Assembly: GCA_965217825.1 (NCBI GenBank)
Contig: OZ244571.1
Span: forward strand, 2,604,001 to 2,668,000
Length of the DNA: 64,000 nucleotides
Reading direction: 5' to 3'
DNA from: VXNE01 sp965217825
GTDB lineage: Bacteria > Pseudomonadota > Gammaproteobacteria > Pseudomonadales > Azotimanducaceae
Shown: positions 55,345 to 63,904 of the stretch, piece by piece
Position numbering within the stretch: the first letter of the stretch is position 1
How the letters are laid out: every line of letters begins with the position of its first letter
Made by a program: the position numbers and the translations under genes
The notes under the pieces: model-generated
The model's input: the letters and a program-made list of their open reading frames with translations, nothing else
What the model was told of the DNA's origin: nothing
Database searches by the model: none

Positions 55345-56273
55345 GCCGTCTCTCCGCAATCCGCCGGCCCTCGAATCTAGCACACCCCTCAGAGTTCTCC
55401 GTGAACGCCCGGTGGGTGCCATGTGTCGCGGGCGGGCCGCGGCTCGTAGCCGCTTTCGCGGAAATTGGACGGCGTCGCAAGGCGGATGCTGCGTTTCACG
55501 TCCGGGCTTTCGCCCTTCGCAGAGAACTTCACGATTCCTCCAACCGCCTCGGGGTATCCTGTCGAAAGTCCACGTACCGCTCGACGACCAGGCGTCGTAG
55601 ATCGATGTCAGGGGCCTCGACATGCAGCGACGTTGGCTCTCCGTCGGCGTGCGCCCTCAACTGCCTCACGCGGTAACGATGAGTTCTGCGCCGAATCTCC
55701 GTGTCGTTGTTCCGTGCCACTGACTCCCTTCGCGTTCCGGATTCGACGCGATCCTCTCGCTGTGCGGCTCATTGTAGTTGCGTCGAGCCTACCGATGGGC
55801 GTTGCTAATGGTGAGTGTGAGCGTCCCGCCCGCCAGTACCGCCGGTTTCAGGGCTGGGACGCTTCACATAACTACGCGCTTCGTGCGTCGGCCAGGACGG
55901 CGAGAGCCTGTCCCGCTGAACGAGCCCTTGACGATGCTGGGCGGCAGCCTCGCGGCCAGGATCTCGAGTTTCTCGACGGGGTCCTCCCGGAGGTAGGTCA
56001 TATGTGCATCTCCACATATGATGTATTGAAGAGCGTGTCCGTTTGCGGCGGGCGGCTGTCCCCTCCTAAACGGTTGCTCCCAGCGGCTCGAGGCCGAAGC
56101 GTACCGTTGCAGCGGGCACGCGCTGTCAACCTATTGACCCGGTTTGCCGCTGGATGAACGTAGTTGCGGGGGGGATGCTGGTGAGGCTAGATTCTGCCGC
56201 CCATGCGACCGACTTTCAGGCGAAAGGTGCGATTGCTGGTCGACATTCACGCAACCACAGGGAGGTCTGGGAC
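55345..56273. other. Gene-poor stretch with small possible ORFs
   Basis: Two weak minus-strand frames are seen. One at 55529-55720 gives 63 residues, arginine-rich and of unknown family. One at 55864-56001 gives 45 residues beginning MTYLREDPVEKLEILAARLP. Neither has supporting family motifs. The remainder holds no recognised gene. Confidence 0.35.
55999..56020. promoter_or_regulatory. Palindrome CATATGTG-N6-CACATATG
   Basis: A perfect 8-base inverted repeat with a six-base spacer lies across the possible ATG at 56001 of the 45-residue frame. It resembles a regulator operator. No regulator is paired with it. Confidence 0.4.
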
Positions 56274-57350
56274 ATGGCACGGACGCTCTGGCGCCACGAT
56301 GAGCAAACCGAGGGCAAACACTTGGTCTTGCGGAGCTATCTGGACGGCTGGTTTCCGATCCTCAGCCGGTGGAACGGGCGGTTGTTGTTCGTCGATGGGT
56401 TTGCCGGGCCTGGTGAGTACATTGGCGGAGAACGGGGCTCGCCCCTGGTCGCGCTCGACTGTGTCAGACGCCATAAACAGGCGGATAGGCTTAAGGGCAT
56501 CGAGGTGGTGTGCCTCTTCATCGAGTCTGATGACGCGCGGGCTCGACATTTGCGCGGATTGCTGGCGGCGGAACCCGCGATCCCGGACACCGAAGTCAGT
56601 GTGTTGAGAGGCGACTTCGACGAGTCAATGAGCGAGATTCTGGATCGCGTCGCGGAACAGAATGGTGCACTGGCCCCGGCCTTTGTGATGATCGATCCCT
56701 TTGGGCCGAAGGGCAGCCCGATGCATCTGATCGGCCGCGTGCTTGAGAACGACAAGAGCGAGTGCCTGATTTCCTTCATGTACGAGCCGATCCGGCGGTT
56801 CCACAGCCGGCCCGAGTACGGACCGTCTCTTGATAGGCTGTTTGGAACGACGGCATGGCGCCGTTGTTTGGAGATCCAAAACGAGTCCGAACGCAATCAG
56901 TTTTTGCACGGGCTTTTCGCCGCCCAGCTCAAGCGGCACGGCGCGCGGTATGTCATTCCCTTGGAGTTGTGGAAGGGCAATCGGCATGTGTACACGCTGT
57001 ATTTCGCGACGGGTAGTGCGAAAGGTTGCGACCTCATGAAGAAGTCGATCTGGAAAGTCGATCCTTCCGGCGGGTTTTCGTTTCGCGGCTATGCGGCCGG
57101 CCAAACGACGCTGTTCGGGACCGACACGGAGCCTCTCGCGGATCAATTGAGGGAGCGCTTTGATCGCAACTGGGTGCCGGTGGAACGGCTCGATGACTTT
57201 GTGATGAGCGACGAGACGCCGTACCACTCCGGTCTACTCCGACGGGATACGCTGCGGCGGCTGGAAGTAGCGGGTCGGCTAGATGTGCAACGGCCAAGAG
57301 GCGGCACGGGTTTCACGGCGAGCCGGGGCGTGCGCGTAAGGTTCAAATGA
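56274..57350 (+). CDS. tcmP: Three-Cys-motif partner protein (TcmP)
   Basis: ATG 56274 is preceded by GGAGG and gives 358 residues. LRSYLDGWFPILSRWNGRLL and FVDGFAGPGEY form the nucleotide/SAM-like first motif, and PAFVMIDPFGPKGSP a later acidic motif. HSGLLRRDTLRRLEVAGRLD is a C-terminal winged-helix-like piece. The family is named for its habitual neighbour, a three-cysteine protein, found here convergently 68 bases beyond its stop. The biochemical role is unresolved; the layout suggests a SAM-dependent methyltransferase-like fold. Confidence 0.85.
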   Translation: MARTLWRHDEQTEGKHLVLRSYLDGWFPILSRWNGRLLFVDGFAGPGEYIGGERGSPLVALDCVRRHKQADRLKGIEVVCLFIESDDARARHLRGLLAAEPAIPDTEVSVLRGDFDESMSEILDRVAEQNGALAPAFVMIDPFGPKGSPMHLIGRVLENDKSECLISFMYEPIRRFHSRPEYGPSLDRLFGTTAWRRCLEIQNESERNQFLHGLFAAQLKRHGARYVIPLELWKGNRHVYTLYFATGSAKGCDLMKKSIWKVDPSGGFSFRGYAAGQTTLFGTDTEPLADQLRERFDRNWVPVERLDDFVMSDETPYHSGLLRRDTLRRLEVAGRLDVQRPRGGTGFTASRGVRVRFK

Positions 57351-57418
57351 ACTGCCGCTGCGGGCGGCGTTGGCCACGCTCATCTTGGTGGGCAGCGACT
57401 TGGGTCAACCGCAGTTGA

Positions 57419-58267
57419 TCAGTTGACCAAGGAAGGCGCCGGTGCCGTCGCAACCGGGATACCGTTCCAGATCCTTCCGGCGAGGTTGCGACCGCTCGCC
57501 TTCTTTCCGAAACGGCCGAGCGGTGCGGAAAATCCTTCTCCTTGTATAACTGATCGCGGTAACGCGACGTGGCCCGCAATTGGAGCCCACTCTCCCCACT
57601 GCTTGAAGTGGAAAGGAACCTCGTGGCGGCGACACTGCTTGAGGAGATCGAGGAACCACATGGGATCGCTGGGACGCGCGCGTGGGCCGCTTTCACCGCC
57701 GGCGATTACCCAGTGAACGTCTCCATGCGCGAGCCAGGGGCCCAATTCGACGGGCCCGAGCAAGGGCTCGCATGAAAGGAACCGTATCGTCGCGGGAATC
57801 CGGGACAGCTTGGGCAGTCGCTTATCGGCCCAACGCTGGTCCTCGACCGTCGTGCCTAGCCAGACATTGTCAGGCCAACCGTCGTCCCATGGGGCGAGCC
57901 TTGCCGCAAGGTGCGGTCGCTTCGTAAGCAGCAACCAGTCCAGGTTCGGTGTCTCGTCAATGAGGCGCCAGAGACGTTGACGCCAGGGCTGCAGGCCACG
58001 CTGCCACTCGAAAACATCGGCCATGGAGGCGCAGAAAACTCTGGCCCGTCGACCGTTTCTGGCCGCGTTGTCGTTCCATCGGCGGGGCTGTTGCCAATAA
58101 GCGTCGCTCAGAAAGCGTCGGGGCTTACCGCGCGTCCATATGTCGAAGCCCATTCGTCGGGCCCAAGTTTCCGCATAGCAGTGGTCGCAGGCTGGCGAGA
58201 CTTTGGTGCAGCCCCACCAAGGATTGAACGTGTGGTCGGTCCACTCGATGCTAGAGAACTCTGCCAT
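57419..58267 (-). CDS. DUF5131 / phage Gp37-Gp68 family protein, radical-SAM-like
   Basis: The 282-residue protein starts MAEFSSIEWTDHTFNPWWGC and has the three-cysteine cluster CTKVSPACDHCYAE near residue 20. DLKKQ-type segments later in the chain (FLDLLKQCRRHEVPFHFKQW) and FLSCEPLLGPVEL are family hallmarks. The cysteines probably bind an iron-sulfur cluster as in radical SAM enzymes. It is a habitual partner of TcmP, here convergent with it. Function is unknown; phage or plasmid carriage is frequent. Confidence 0.88.
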   Translation of the reverse strand: MAEFSSIEWTDHTFNPWWGCTKVSPACDHCYAETWARRMGFDIWTRGKPRRFLSDAYWQQPRRWNDNAARNGRRARVFCASMADVFEWQRGLQPWRQRLWRLIDETPNLDWLLLTKRPHLAARLAPWDDGWPDNVWLGTTVEDQRWADKRLPKLSRIPATIRFLSCEPLLGPVELGPWLAHGDVHWVIAGGESGPRARPSDPMWFLDLLKQCRRHEVPFHFKQWGEWAPIAGHVALPRSVIQGEGFSAPLGRFGKKASGRNLAGRIWNGIPVATAPAPSLVN

Positions 58268-58627
58268 GCGCCCTCCGCGGCTGATCTGAACTGGTTGAAT
58301 ATACAGTACTCTGCAATGTCGCCGTGGCTGGGTGGAGCCCGAGCAAGACTACGTTGGCCATCATATTCGTCAGCAACAATTCGGCGTTGCCCCAATTGAA
58401 ACACGTGACGGCGCGCACGTCCTTGCGCGGGCCAGTGAATCTGAGCGTCCTGTTGCGGTCTTCTTAGCAAAGTCCTTGCTGCGACTGGCCTGGAGGCTGA
58501 TTTTGCCCCCCGCCACTACCGGAATTCCGCCCGTTGGCAAGCGACGATCCTGCTACGGTTTCGCTCCACAAGGCACCATCCAGCACGGTAGTGACGGGGG
58601 AGTCGCGCGTCAGACCGCGCGACCGCG
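58268..58627. other. Intergenic stretch, no gene seen
   Basis: Contains the upstream region of the DUF5131 gene on the minus strand. Plus-strand frames are low in coding likelihood. Confidence 0.4.
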
Positions 58628-58852
58628 GAACACCACGACGCCGCGAATACCGGTCTCATTGTCCGCGTCAACGAGGATCTCGGGCCAGTCACCGCTCACG
58701 GCGCGCAGCACGCGGCGACCGTTTGGCCTTACGACCAACAGCCGGACCACGGCATCCCCAAGAGCTTCGCCTGGACGAGCCTGACGACCCGCCGCGGCGC
58801 GGAGTTGGAGGCGCACTACGTCACGCTTCTGCGCAGGCTCGGCTCGCCTTGA
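58628..58852 (+). pseudogene. Unknown protein, C-terminal fragment
   Basis: The frame LIVRVNEDLGPVTAHGAQHA, then VWPYDQQPDHGIPKSFAWTS and EAHYVTLLRRLGSP to the TGA looks coding but has no start codon. I do not recognise the family. It is likely the end of a truncated gene. Confidence 0.4.
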
Positions 58853-58902
58853 CGGCGGAAGGGCGTGGTGTCGGTCGTGCGGTTCGTCGAATTGGAGGCC
58901 CG

Positions 58903-59127
58903 TCAGAAGGCCCCTTGGTCCGGGGTTTCACGCGCGTGAGCCCGCGCCACCTGCGCGATGGCTCGTAGCGCCCGGTTCACGGCGGCAGAGTCCCTGAATA
59001 CCTTTGCCACGTCCGGCTCAAGTACGACGACATTTGTACCCCGGCGGTACGCTTCGTGGTGCTTGCCTCTGACACCCTCGGAAAAGTCGTACTCTTCCCG
59101 CATTGTGTCAACGTCATTCTGACTCAT
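58903..59127 (-). CDS. BrnA-like antitoxin
   Basis: ATG 59127 gives 74 residues: REEYDFSEGVRGKHHEAYRR, then NVVVLEPDVAKVFRDSAAVN and a helical tail. This small acidic-basic protein type commonly follows BrnT toxins. It overlaps the toxin gene end by 14 bases. A paralogue is at 62889-63119. Confidence 0.75.
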   Translation of the reverse strand: MSQNDVDTMREEYDFSEGVRGKHHEAYRRGTNVVVLEPDVAKVFRDSAAVNRALRAIAQVARAHARETPDQGAF

Positions 59128-59389
59128 AACTTCTGCGCTCCCGGTGCGAAGCTTCCCTCGCGCTGATGATCCGAATCCGGTTGTCCGCACTCTCCGCGTA
59201 GGACACGACCAGCAACCGCCCGTGCTCTGAGAGACCTATGCTCAGGAAGCGATGCTCCCCGGCCGAGTGGTCCGGGTCGAGTATCGTCACCTCGAACGAA
59301 TCCCCGAACACTGTTGACGCTTCGCCGAAGTCGACGCCGTGCTTGCCGATGTTCGTCCGTTGTTTCCCGTGGTCCCACTCGAACTCCAG
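59114..59389 (-). CDS. BrnT-family toxin, apparent CTG start
   Basis: The coding frame begins at the position where homologues have MEFEWD, but here the codon is CTG (59389): LEFEWDHGKQRTNIGKHGVD. It then continues GEHRFLSIGLSEHGRLLVVS and RIRIISAREASHRERRSYES, the RNase fold of BrnT. AGGAAGG lies eight bases upstream. If CTG is not used the first in-frame start would be much later and the protein truncated. Confidence 0.7.
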   Translation of the reverse strand: MEFEWDHGKQRTNIGKHGVDFGEASTVFGDSFEVTILDPDHSAGEHRFLSIGLSEHGRLLVVSYAESADNRIRIISAREASHRERRSYESE

Positions 59390-59589
59390 AGGTTGTTCCT
59401 TCCTATCCCTTTCCGTCTATGGAACTCGTCGACTACTTTACGCCGCCCCGAGTGCTTGGTCCATGATGCTTGTGTCTTGGATCCTCGTGCATCGGTTGTT
59501 CCGGTATTGGCGGGATTGCCCCGGTTCGGCTCCGCTTCGCTTTCTCGTGGCCATCATGACCGGAAGCGGTGTTGGCCCGAAGATCGGCG

Positions 59590-60250
59590 CTACGCGCTCT
59601 GCCGTTCAGTGTCCCATTCGAACATGGCCGCAAGAAGCTCCGGGGTCGAATAGTCCGTGATATCGTCGTCCGAGAATCCGTCCGCCCGTTGGCGGTCGAG
59701 ATACCAGCGCTGAAAATCCTCGTAGTCCGCCAGCACGCGGGCTCCGCCGACCCGCTCGAAGCCGCCTATTCCTGCGAGCCAGTTCCGCACCTTCCGGACC
59801 GCGACCGCATGGTCACCATGGTGTGCTTCGACATCGCTCCCGGCGAGATCGGATATCGCCGCCGGTATCGGAAGCGCTCTTCCTCCAACACCAGAATGAC
59901 CTTCCTAGCCAGCCGCCCCGCGCCGAACCGGCGGCAACCGAAGTCGAGCCCAAGCTCGAACGGCATATTTAGACGGTAGTACTCGCACGCCTCACGCGCC
60001 TGACACCTACTGAGATCGTGGATTGAGTACTTGGACGAGGCCACCGGTTCGAGAATCTTTTCCACACGCGGTTCCCCGGCATCGCTCCTCTCCCTGGCGA
60101 TGCGGGGTTTCAACCCGAACCTAATCAAGCAGAACAGAACGGCCTGCAGAATAGGTTCGTAGTCTTCGTCGAACGGGCAGTTTACGAATGCGTTGCGTTC
60201 GAAATCGCCCTCATCTCCCGACGCAGCGTCTAGCCTTCCGGCGGAAATGG
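59590..60250 (-). pseudogene. Nucleotide-binding/TIR-like defence-associated protein, frameshifted
   Basis: The chain NAFVNCPFDEDYEPILQAVL, then SSKYSIHDLSRCQAREACEY and NMPFELGLDFGC resembles a conserved family often seen near defence genes. A +/-1 frameshift near 59865 moves the rest (ISDLAGSDVEAHHGDHAVAV, then NWLAGIGGFERVGGAR) to another frame, and no start codon opens the N-terminus. The fold suggests a SLOG or TIR-like nucleotide-binding domain, but I cannot name it with certainty. Confidence 0.55.
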
Positions 60251-60454
60251 GTCATGCCCAAACGAGTTACGTTCGCGGATCCGCCCATCCCGGCCGTGAA
60301 CGTACACCTCGGTTCGCTGCTTTCGCGCAATCTCCCGGGCTGCATCGATGGCTTCGCGTTGCGTATCATAGCGGCGCGTCACGCGCTCAGCGCCCCCTTT
60401 CCGGACTGCCCACTTTCCGTCCCGTGGCACGACGTGTTGACCTTTGCCAGCCAT
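60230..60454 (-). CDS. DUF2188 domain protein
   Basis: A 74-residue protein beginning MAGKGQHVVPRDGKWAVRKG and ending HGRDGRIRERNSFGHDPFPP, the full DUF2188 domain. It is a small basic protein of unknown function, common beside mobile or toxin genes. It appears intact. Confidence 0.88.
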   Translation of the reverse strand: MAGKGQHVVPRDGKWAVRKGGAERVTRRYDTQREAIDAAREIARKQRTEVYVHGRDGRIRERNSFGHDPFPPEG

Positions 60455-60713
60455 GGCCGCTGTCCTTGCTTCTCGCTTGCGAACCAGTATACCACTGGGC
60501 GCTTCCCCAGTGCCTCCGGAGAGGCACTTCGTGGCTCCGCGCGCAGATTGCCGCCCAGGCCGAGGCGGCGCCCAGGAAGACCATCCCGCGCCGCTCTTGG
60601 CTGATCAGGATCACCCGGTCGTTGGCCGGTCGTCTGTAGTTGAGGGCCTCGCCGAGGAGCGCCTGGATCGTGGTCTCGGCGTCGGTGGCGAGCCAGCGTA
60701 TTTGGCGTCTCAC
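60387..60713 (-). pseudogene. Ribbon-helix-helix antitoxin-like relic
   Basis: From GTG 60713 the frame reads RRQIRWLATDAETTIQALLG followed by EALN, matching the RHH 'antitoxin-like' DNA-binding motif of plasmid proteins. The following residues look non-coding and it overlaps the DUF2188 gene start. An upstream frame (60720-60960) with MREKPHVRFAEQGGKG may be the displaced N-terminal part. Confidence 0.35.
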
Positions 60714-61097
60714 CTCCGGCTACGCTGACCTTTCCGATGCGGCCGGGCTGGGCGGCGCCCGCGGCCGTTTGGGGCGGCGGCGTCCTGCGGCGCGTCCGGC
60801 CGCTTCCAGGCGCAACCCGACCGGCCTGGTTGAGGATGGCACGGCGTAGATACTCGTCGGTGTAGCGGGTCGTCCCCTTGCCGCCTTGCTCGGCGAACCG
60901 GACGTGCGGTTTTCTCGCATCCGGCTCTCTCCGGGATCAGAGGGCTCGGCCGGCATTGGAATCGTTCTCCGCGCGAACGGGCAAGTCGACTTGCCCGCGA
61001 GTTGACAAGCCGGCTTCCCGTGCTGTGAACGTGTCAGCTTGTTTGCTAGTGTCGGCCCGAGACGGCCCTTCGAGGGGAGAGAAAGGGGAGAGAGAGC

Positions 61098-61214
61098 CTG
61101 GACGACGCCCGGCACCTGGTGCACGACGACGAACGCCGGCTGCTGGCGCGGCTCGACCAGAGGATCATCGATTTGCGTACGGAGCTCGAAGCAATGCAGG
61201 AGCTTAAGGATTGA
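61098..61214 (+). CDS. Possible 38-residue coiled-coil protein (CTG or GTG start)
   Basis: LDDARHLVHDDERRLLARLD, then QRIIDLRTELEAMQELKD is a short charged helix that ends in TGA overlapping the TTG start of the nucleoside hydrolase gene. GGGGAGA lies six bases before the CTG. GTG 61119 is an alternative start. Overlap and codon pattern support it, but no homologue is recognised. Confidence 0.4.
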   Translation: MDDARHLVHDDERRLLARLDQRIIDLRTELEAMQELKD

Positions 61215-62110
61215 TTCCCGTCATCCTCGATACCGACATCGGCACGGACATTGACGACACATGGGCGCTGGCGATGCTCCTCAATTCGCCGGAACTCCAA
61301 CTCGAAGCCGTGGTCACGAGCCATGGCGACACCCGCTATCGGACTCTGCTCGTGGCGAAGATGCTGGCCGTCGCCGGTCGCGAAGACGTCCCCGTCGGCG
61401 AGGGAACGGGGGACGGCAAACTCGCACCCGACCGCCGCGGCCAAGAGACATGGCTCGACGGCTACGAGCCGGACGCCTACGGCGGCGTGTATCGAACCGA
61501 CGGTGCCCGGCTCATGGTGGACACCATCATGTCGTCACCCGAGACGGTCACCGTGTTGTGCATCGGCCCGGCGAGCACAACGGCGCAAGCCTTGGCGATG
61601 GCGCCCGAGATGGCGACAAAGGCCCGCTTCGTCGGCATGCACGGTGCCGTCCGATCGGGCTATCGCGGAAGCCCGAAACCGGTGCCCGAATACAACGTCT
61701 TCATCGATGTCGCAGCTTTTCGCACCGTGCTCGCGGCGCCGTGGCCGATCACGCTGACGCCCCTCGATACATGCGGCATCGTCACATTGGAGGACGACGA
61801 ATACGCCTTGGTACGCGATGCTCAGACACCACTGATGCGTGCCGTGATGGCCAACTACAGGGCTTGGGCCGGAGCTCTCGGCCATCCAGGGATCGCCGAG
61901 CGCCGTAGCACGACCCTGTTCGATACGGTCGCGGTCTACCTTGCGTTCGCGGACGTTCTTGTCGAGATGGAGACCATCCGCCTCGCGGTGCGCGACGACG
62001 GGCTGACCTATGAGGCGGAGGACGGCCGCTTGGTCAATGCAGCCCTGGGCTGGGCCGACCTGTCGGCGTTCCGCCAAGCCCTGATCCACCGGCTGATCGG
62101 GTCGGGTTGA
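61211..62110 (+). CDS. Inosine-uridine-type nucleoside hydrolase
   Basis: TTG 61211 gives 299 residues. The calcium and ribose-binding signature DTDIGTDIDDTWALAMLL is at the N-terminus, and TVLCIGPASTTAQALAMAPE and PEYNVFIDVAAFRTVLAAP follow as in the family. It hydrolyses ribonucleosides to base and ribose, part of nucleoside salvage. It is intact and has an overlapping tiny ORF upstream. Confidence 0.88.
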   Translation: MIPVILDTDIGTDIDDTWALAMLLNSPELQLEAVVTSHGDTRYRTLLVAKMLAVAGREDVPVGEGTGDGKLAPDRRGQETWLDGYEPDAYGGVYRTDGARLMVDTIMSSPETVTVLCIGPASTTAQALAMAPEMATKARFVGMHGAVRSGYRGSPKPVPEYNVFIDVAAFRTVLAAPWPITLTPLDTCGIVTLEDDEYALVRDAQTPLMRAVMANYRAWAGALGHPGIAERRSTTLFDTVAVYLAFADVLVEMETIRLAVRDDGLTYEAEDGRLVNAALGWADLSAFRQALIHRLIGSG

Positions 62111-62338
62111 ACAGGCGAAAGCCGGACGCGAGGACTGCGGGCCGGAGGCTCGCGCACCACCATGCGCTCGGCGACGTTTTCAGCGGCGTGCCCTGCGGAT
62201 CCCCGCCATCAATTCGAATGGATTCGTAAAGCACCTTTCTCCGGCGTCTATCGAGATGCGGTTGTGGAAGAGCGGCGACCCACCCAGGATTTCCCGCGCA
62301 GGAGTCCAGGACCTGCGCCCGCCATGACACCGCCGTAG
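62111..62338. other. Short intergenic stretch
   Basis: No gene is supported between the nucleoside hydrolase and the Stf0 relic. Confidence 0.35.
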
Positions 62339-62626
62339 CTACGAAGCGCCGCTTTCATTCACGAATCTCTCTCGCCACTGCCGTGTCGTCTCATCCGCCA
62401 GTTTCCGGCTCGGTGCGGACATCGCATGGCCGGCGGTTGGGAGCCCGAGATAGTCCGTGTACTGAAAGGTGCCTCGGTCGAGCAACCCCCACTCGGGGGC
62501 TCTCGTCGCCATGTCCTGGGAACGAAAATACGAATGGGGAGTCGCGGCCACTCGAGTGGATGTCAGGAGTTCACACAGGAGAGTGCTGCCTGTGCGAGGG
62601 GTCGAACAGAGAATGTACGCGTTCAG
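62339..62626 (-). pseudogene. Stf0-type sulfotransferase, internally deleted
   Basis: NAYILCSTPRTGSTLLCELL is the PAPS-binding start of Stf0 sulfotransferases. The chain then jumps to SAPSRKLADETTRQWRERFV, which looks like the family's C-terminal end. About 95 residues remain of about 250. The first codon of the frame at the family start is CTG (62626), as in the BrnT gene. Confidence 0.65.
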
Positions 62627-62888
62627 CCTTGATTCTTCACGGGCTCATTCGTTGCGGCCACACAGAACCGCGCCGGGCCCGCCACTTGCGCACATCCCGT
62701 TCGGTCTGTCTTGCGTAGACCTGCAAAGAGTAGCGGGACAATTTGGCGGCATCTTGCGCTTCGTGAAGCCGAACGGTTGTGGGACCAAGGGGCCGGAACG
62801 GCGGGAGACGCGGGGAGAGGCGATGGTGCTGGGGAACTCGGCCATGCACCCCCCGTGAATGATCGAACAGGCCAAAAAGCCGGTGCGA
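62627..62888. other. Intergenic stretch with a short MAEF start
   Basis: At 62845 on the minus strand the codons MAEFPSTI resemble the first residues of the DUF5131 gene (MAEFSSIEW). The match is only eight residues, so a relic is possible but chance cannot be excluded. Confidence 0.25.
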
Positions 62889-63119
62889 TTACCGCTCCGG
62901 GGAAGAGTTCGAGCGGCGTAGCATAGGTGCCAGAGCGCGCAAGGCGTCGTTGACCGTTTCGGCGTCGGGAAACACATCGAGAAGATCGGGTTCAATCACG
63001 ACAACGTTCGCCCCCTGCGCATACCGACGTGCCGTAATGCCGCGGACGGCGCCGGAAAAGTCGTATTCCGGGCGCATGTCGTCATGTTCTTCCGCCGCCG
63101 GATCAGGTGACTTGCTCAT
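62889..63119 (-). CDS. BrnA-like antitoxin paralogue
   Basis: A 76-residue protein with MRPEYDFSGAVRGITARRYA and NVVVIEPDLLDVFPDAETVN, a paralogue of the protein at 58903-59127. Its ATG overlaps the end of a BrnT tail (ATGA). The toxin next to it is only a remnant, so the antitoxin is an orphan. Confidence 0.7.
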   Translation of the reverse strand: MSKSPDPAAEEHDDMRPEYDFSGAVRGITARRYAQGANVVVIEPDLLDVFPDAETVNDALRALAPMLRRSNSSPER

Positions 63120-63180
63120 ATTGATTCCTCTCTGCGTGCTGCCGAACGTGCGCTGATGATCCGCGTCCTGGGTGGCCGTT
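63116..63180 (-). pseudogene. BrnT toxin C-terminal remnant
   Basis: The minus frame ends RTRIISARSAARREESI, the conserved BrnT tail (compare RIRIISAREASHRERRSYES at 59114-59389). The rest of the gene has been replaced by unrelated sequence. Confidence 0.5.
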
Positions 63181-63446
63181 CGTTCCAAGGTACCAGTGCC
63201 GTGGACGATGTGGGCATAGTCGCGGAAGTCGATGCAGCAAGTGCCATCCGGCACTTTGGTTTTCTTCGATTCTGGGGCAGCACTGCTTGGAGCGCATCTG
63301 ACATGGCGGCTTCGACCGACCTACAAAGGTCCACCATAAGGCCCTGGCGTCCATCGTCAGGCTTGGGCGTTGTCCAAGTCGTCCAAACAGCGCTACGGGG
63401 CACCATTTGGCGCCGTCACGGGAGCGCGAGAGATGCGTTGCTTTGG

Positions 63447-63904
63447 TCAGGAAGACGGTGGCTGGACCAGCCTTGGGTCGAACGGGTGGCGACTCGATGA
63501 TCTGATGGTTGCGTGAGCGGCGTGGCGTGCCGGGGGCTCAGCAGATAGTTCCAACTCTTGGGAACGACCGCGCTCGGCACCTTCAACAAGGCGGATGCGC
63601 CGGAAGCCAGCCACTCGCTGCCGATGCTCTGCGTGAGTGGACGACTATCCTCCCATTGTTCGCCGGGTTGGTCGTCATTCAGGGACAACACGCCAACAGC
63701 AGAACAATCGACCTCCAGCAACTGGCAATCGGCAGGGAGTTCATCCGGCGCCAAGTCGAAATTGACCATCACTTCCAATAGCGCCAGCGCGGGACTCTCG
63801 GAAAGATAGACCACCGGCACACCGGCGAAGTGCCATCGCCCGCTGCGGTGGACGCCGCCAAGGCCATTGAGGTCGGCGTGGTTGCTGATTCGCCATAGAA
63901 TCAA
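63447..63904 (-). pseudogene. RES-domain toxin, frameshifted near the C-terminus
   Basis: TTG 63904 overlaps the antitoxin stop. RES motifs are clear: RSGRWHFAGVPVVYLSESPA, ALLEVMVNF and VPSAVVPKSWNYLLSPRH. After SPRH the natural frame changes near 63522, and the correct end HPFDPRLVQPPSS lies in the shifted frame to 63447. The open frame as read instead ends at 63416 with unrelated residues. A sequencing error is possible. Confidence 0.75.
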
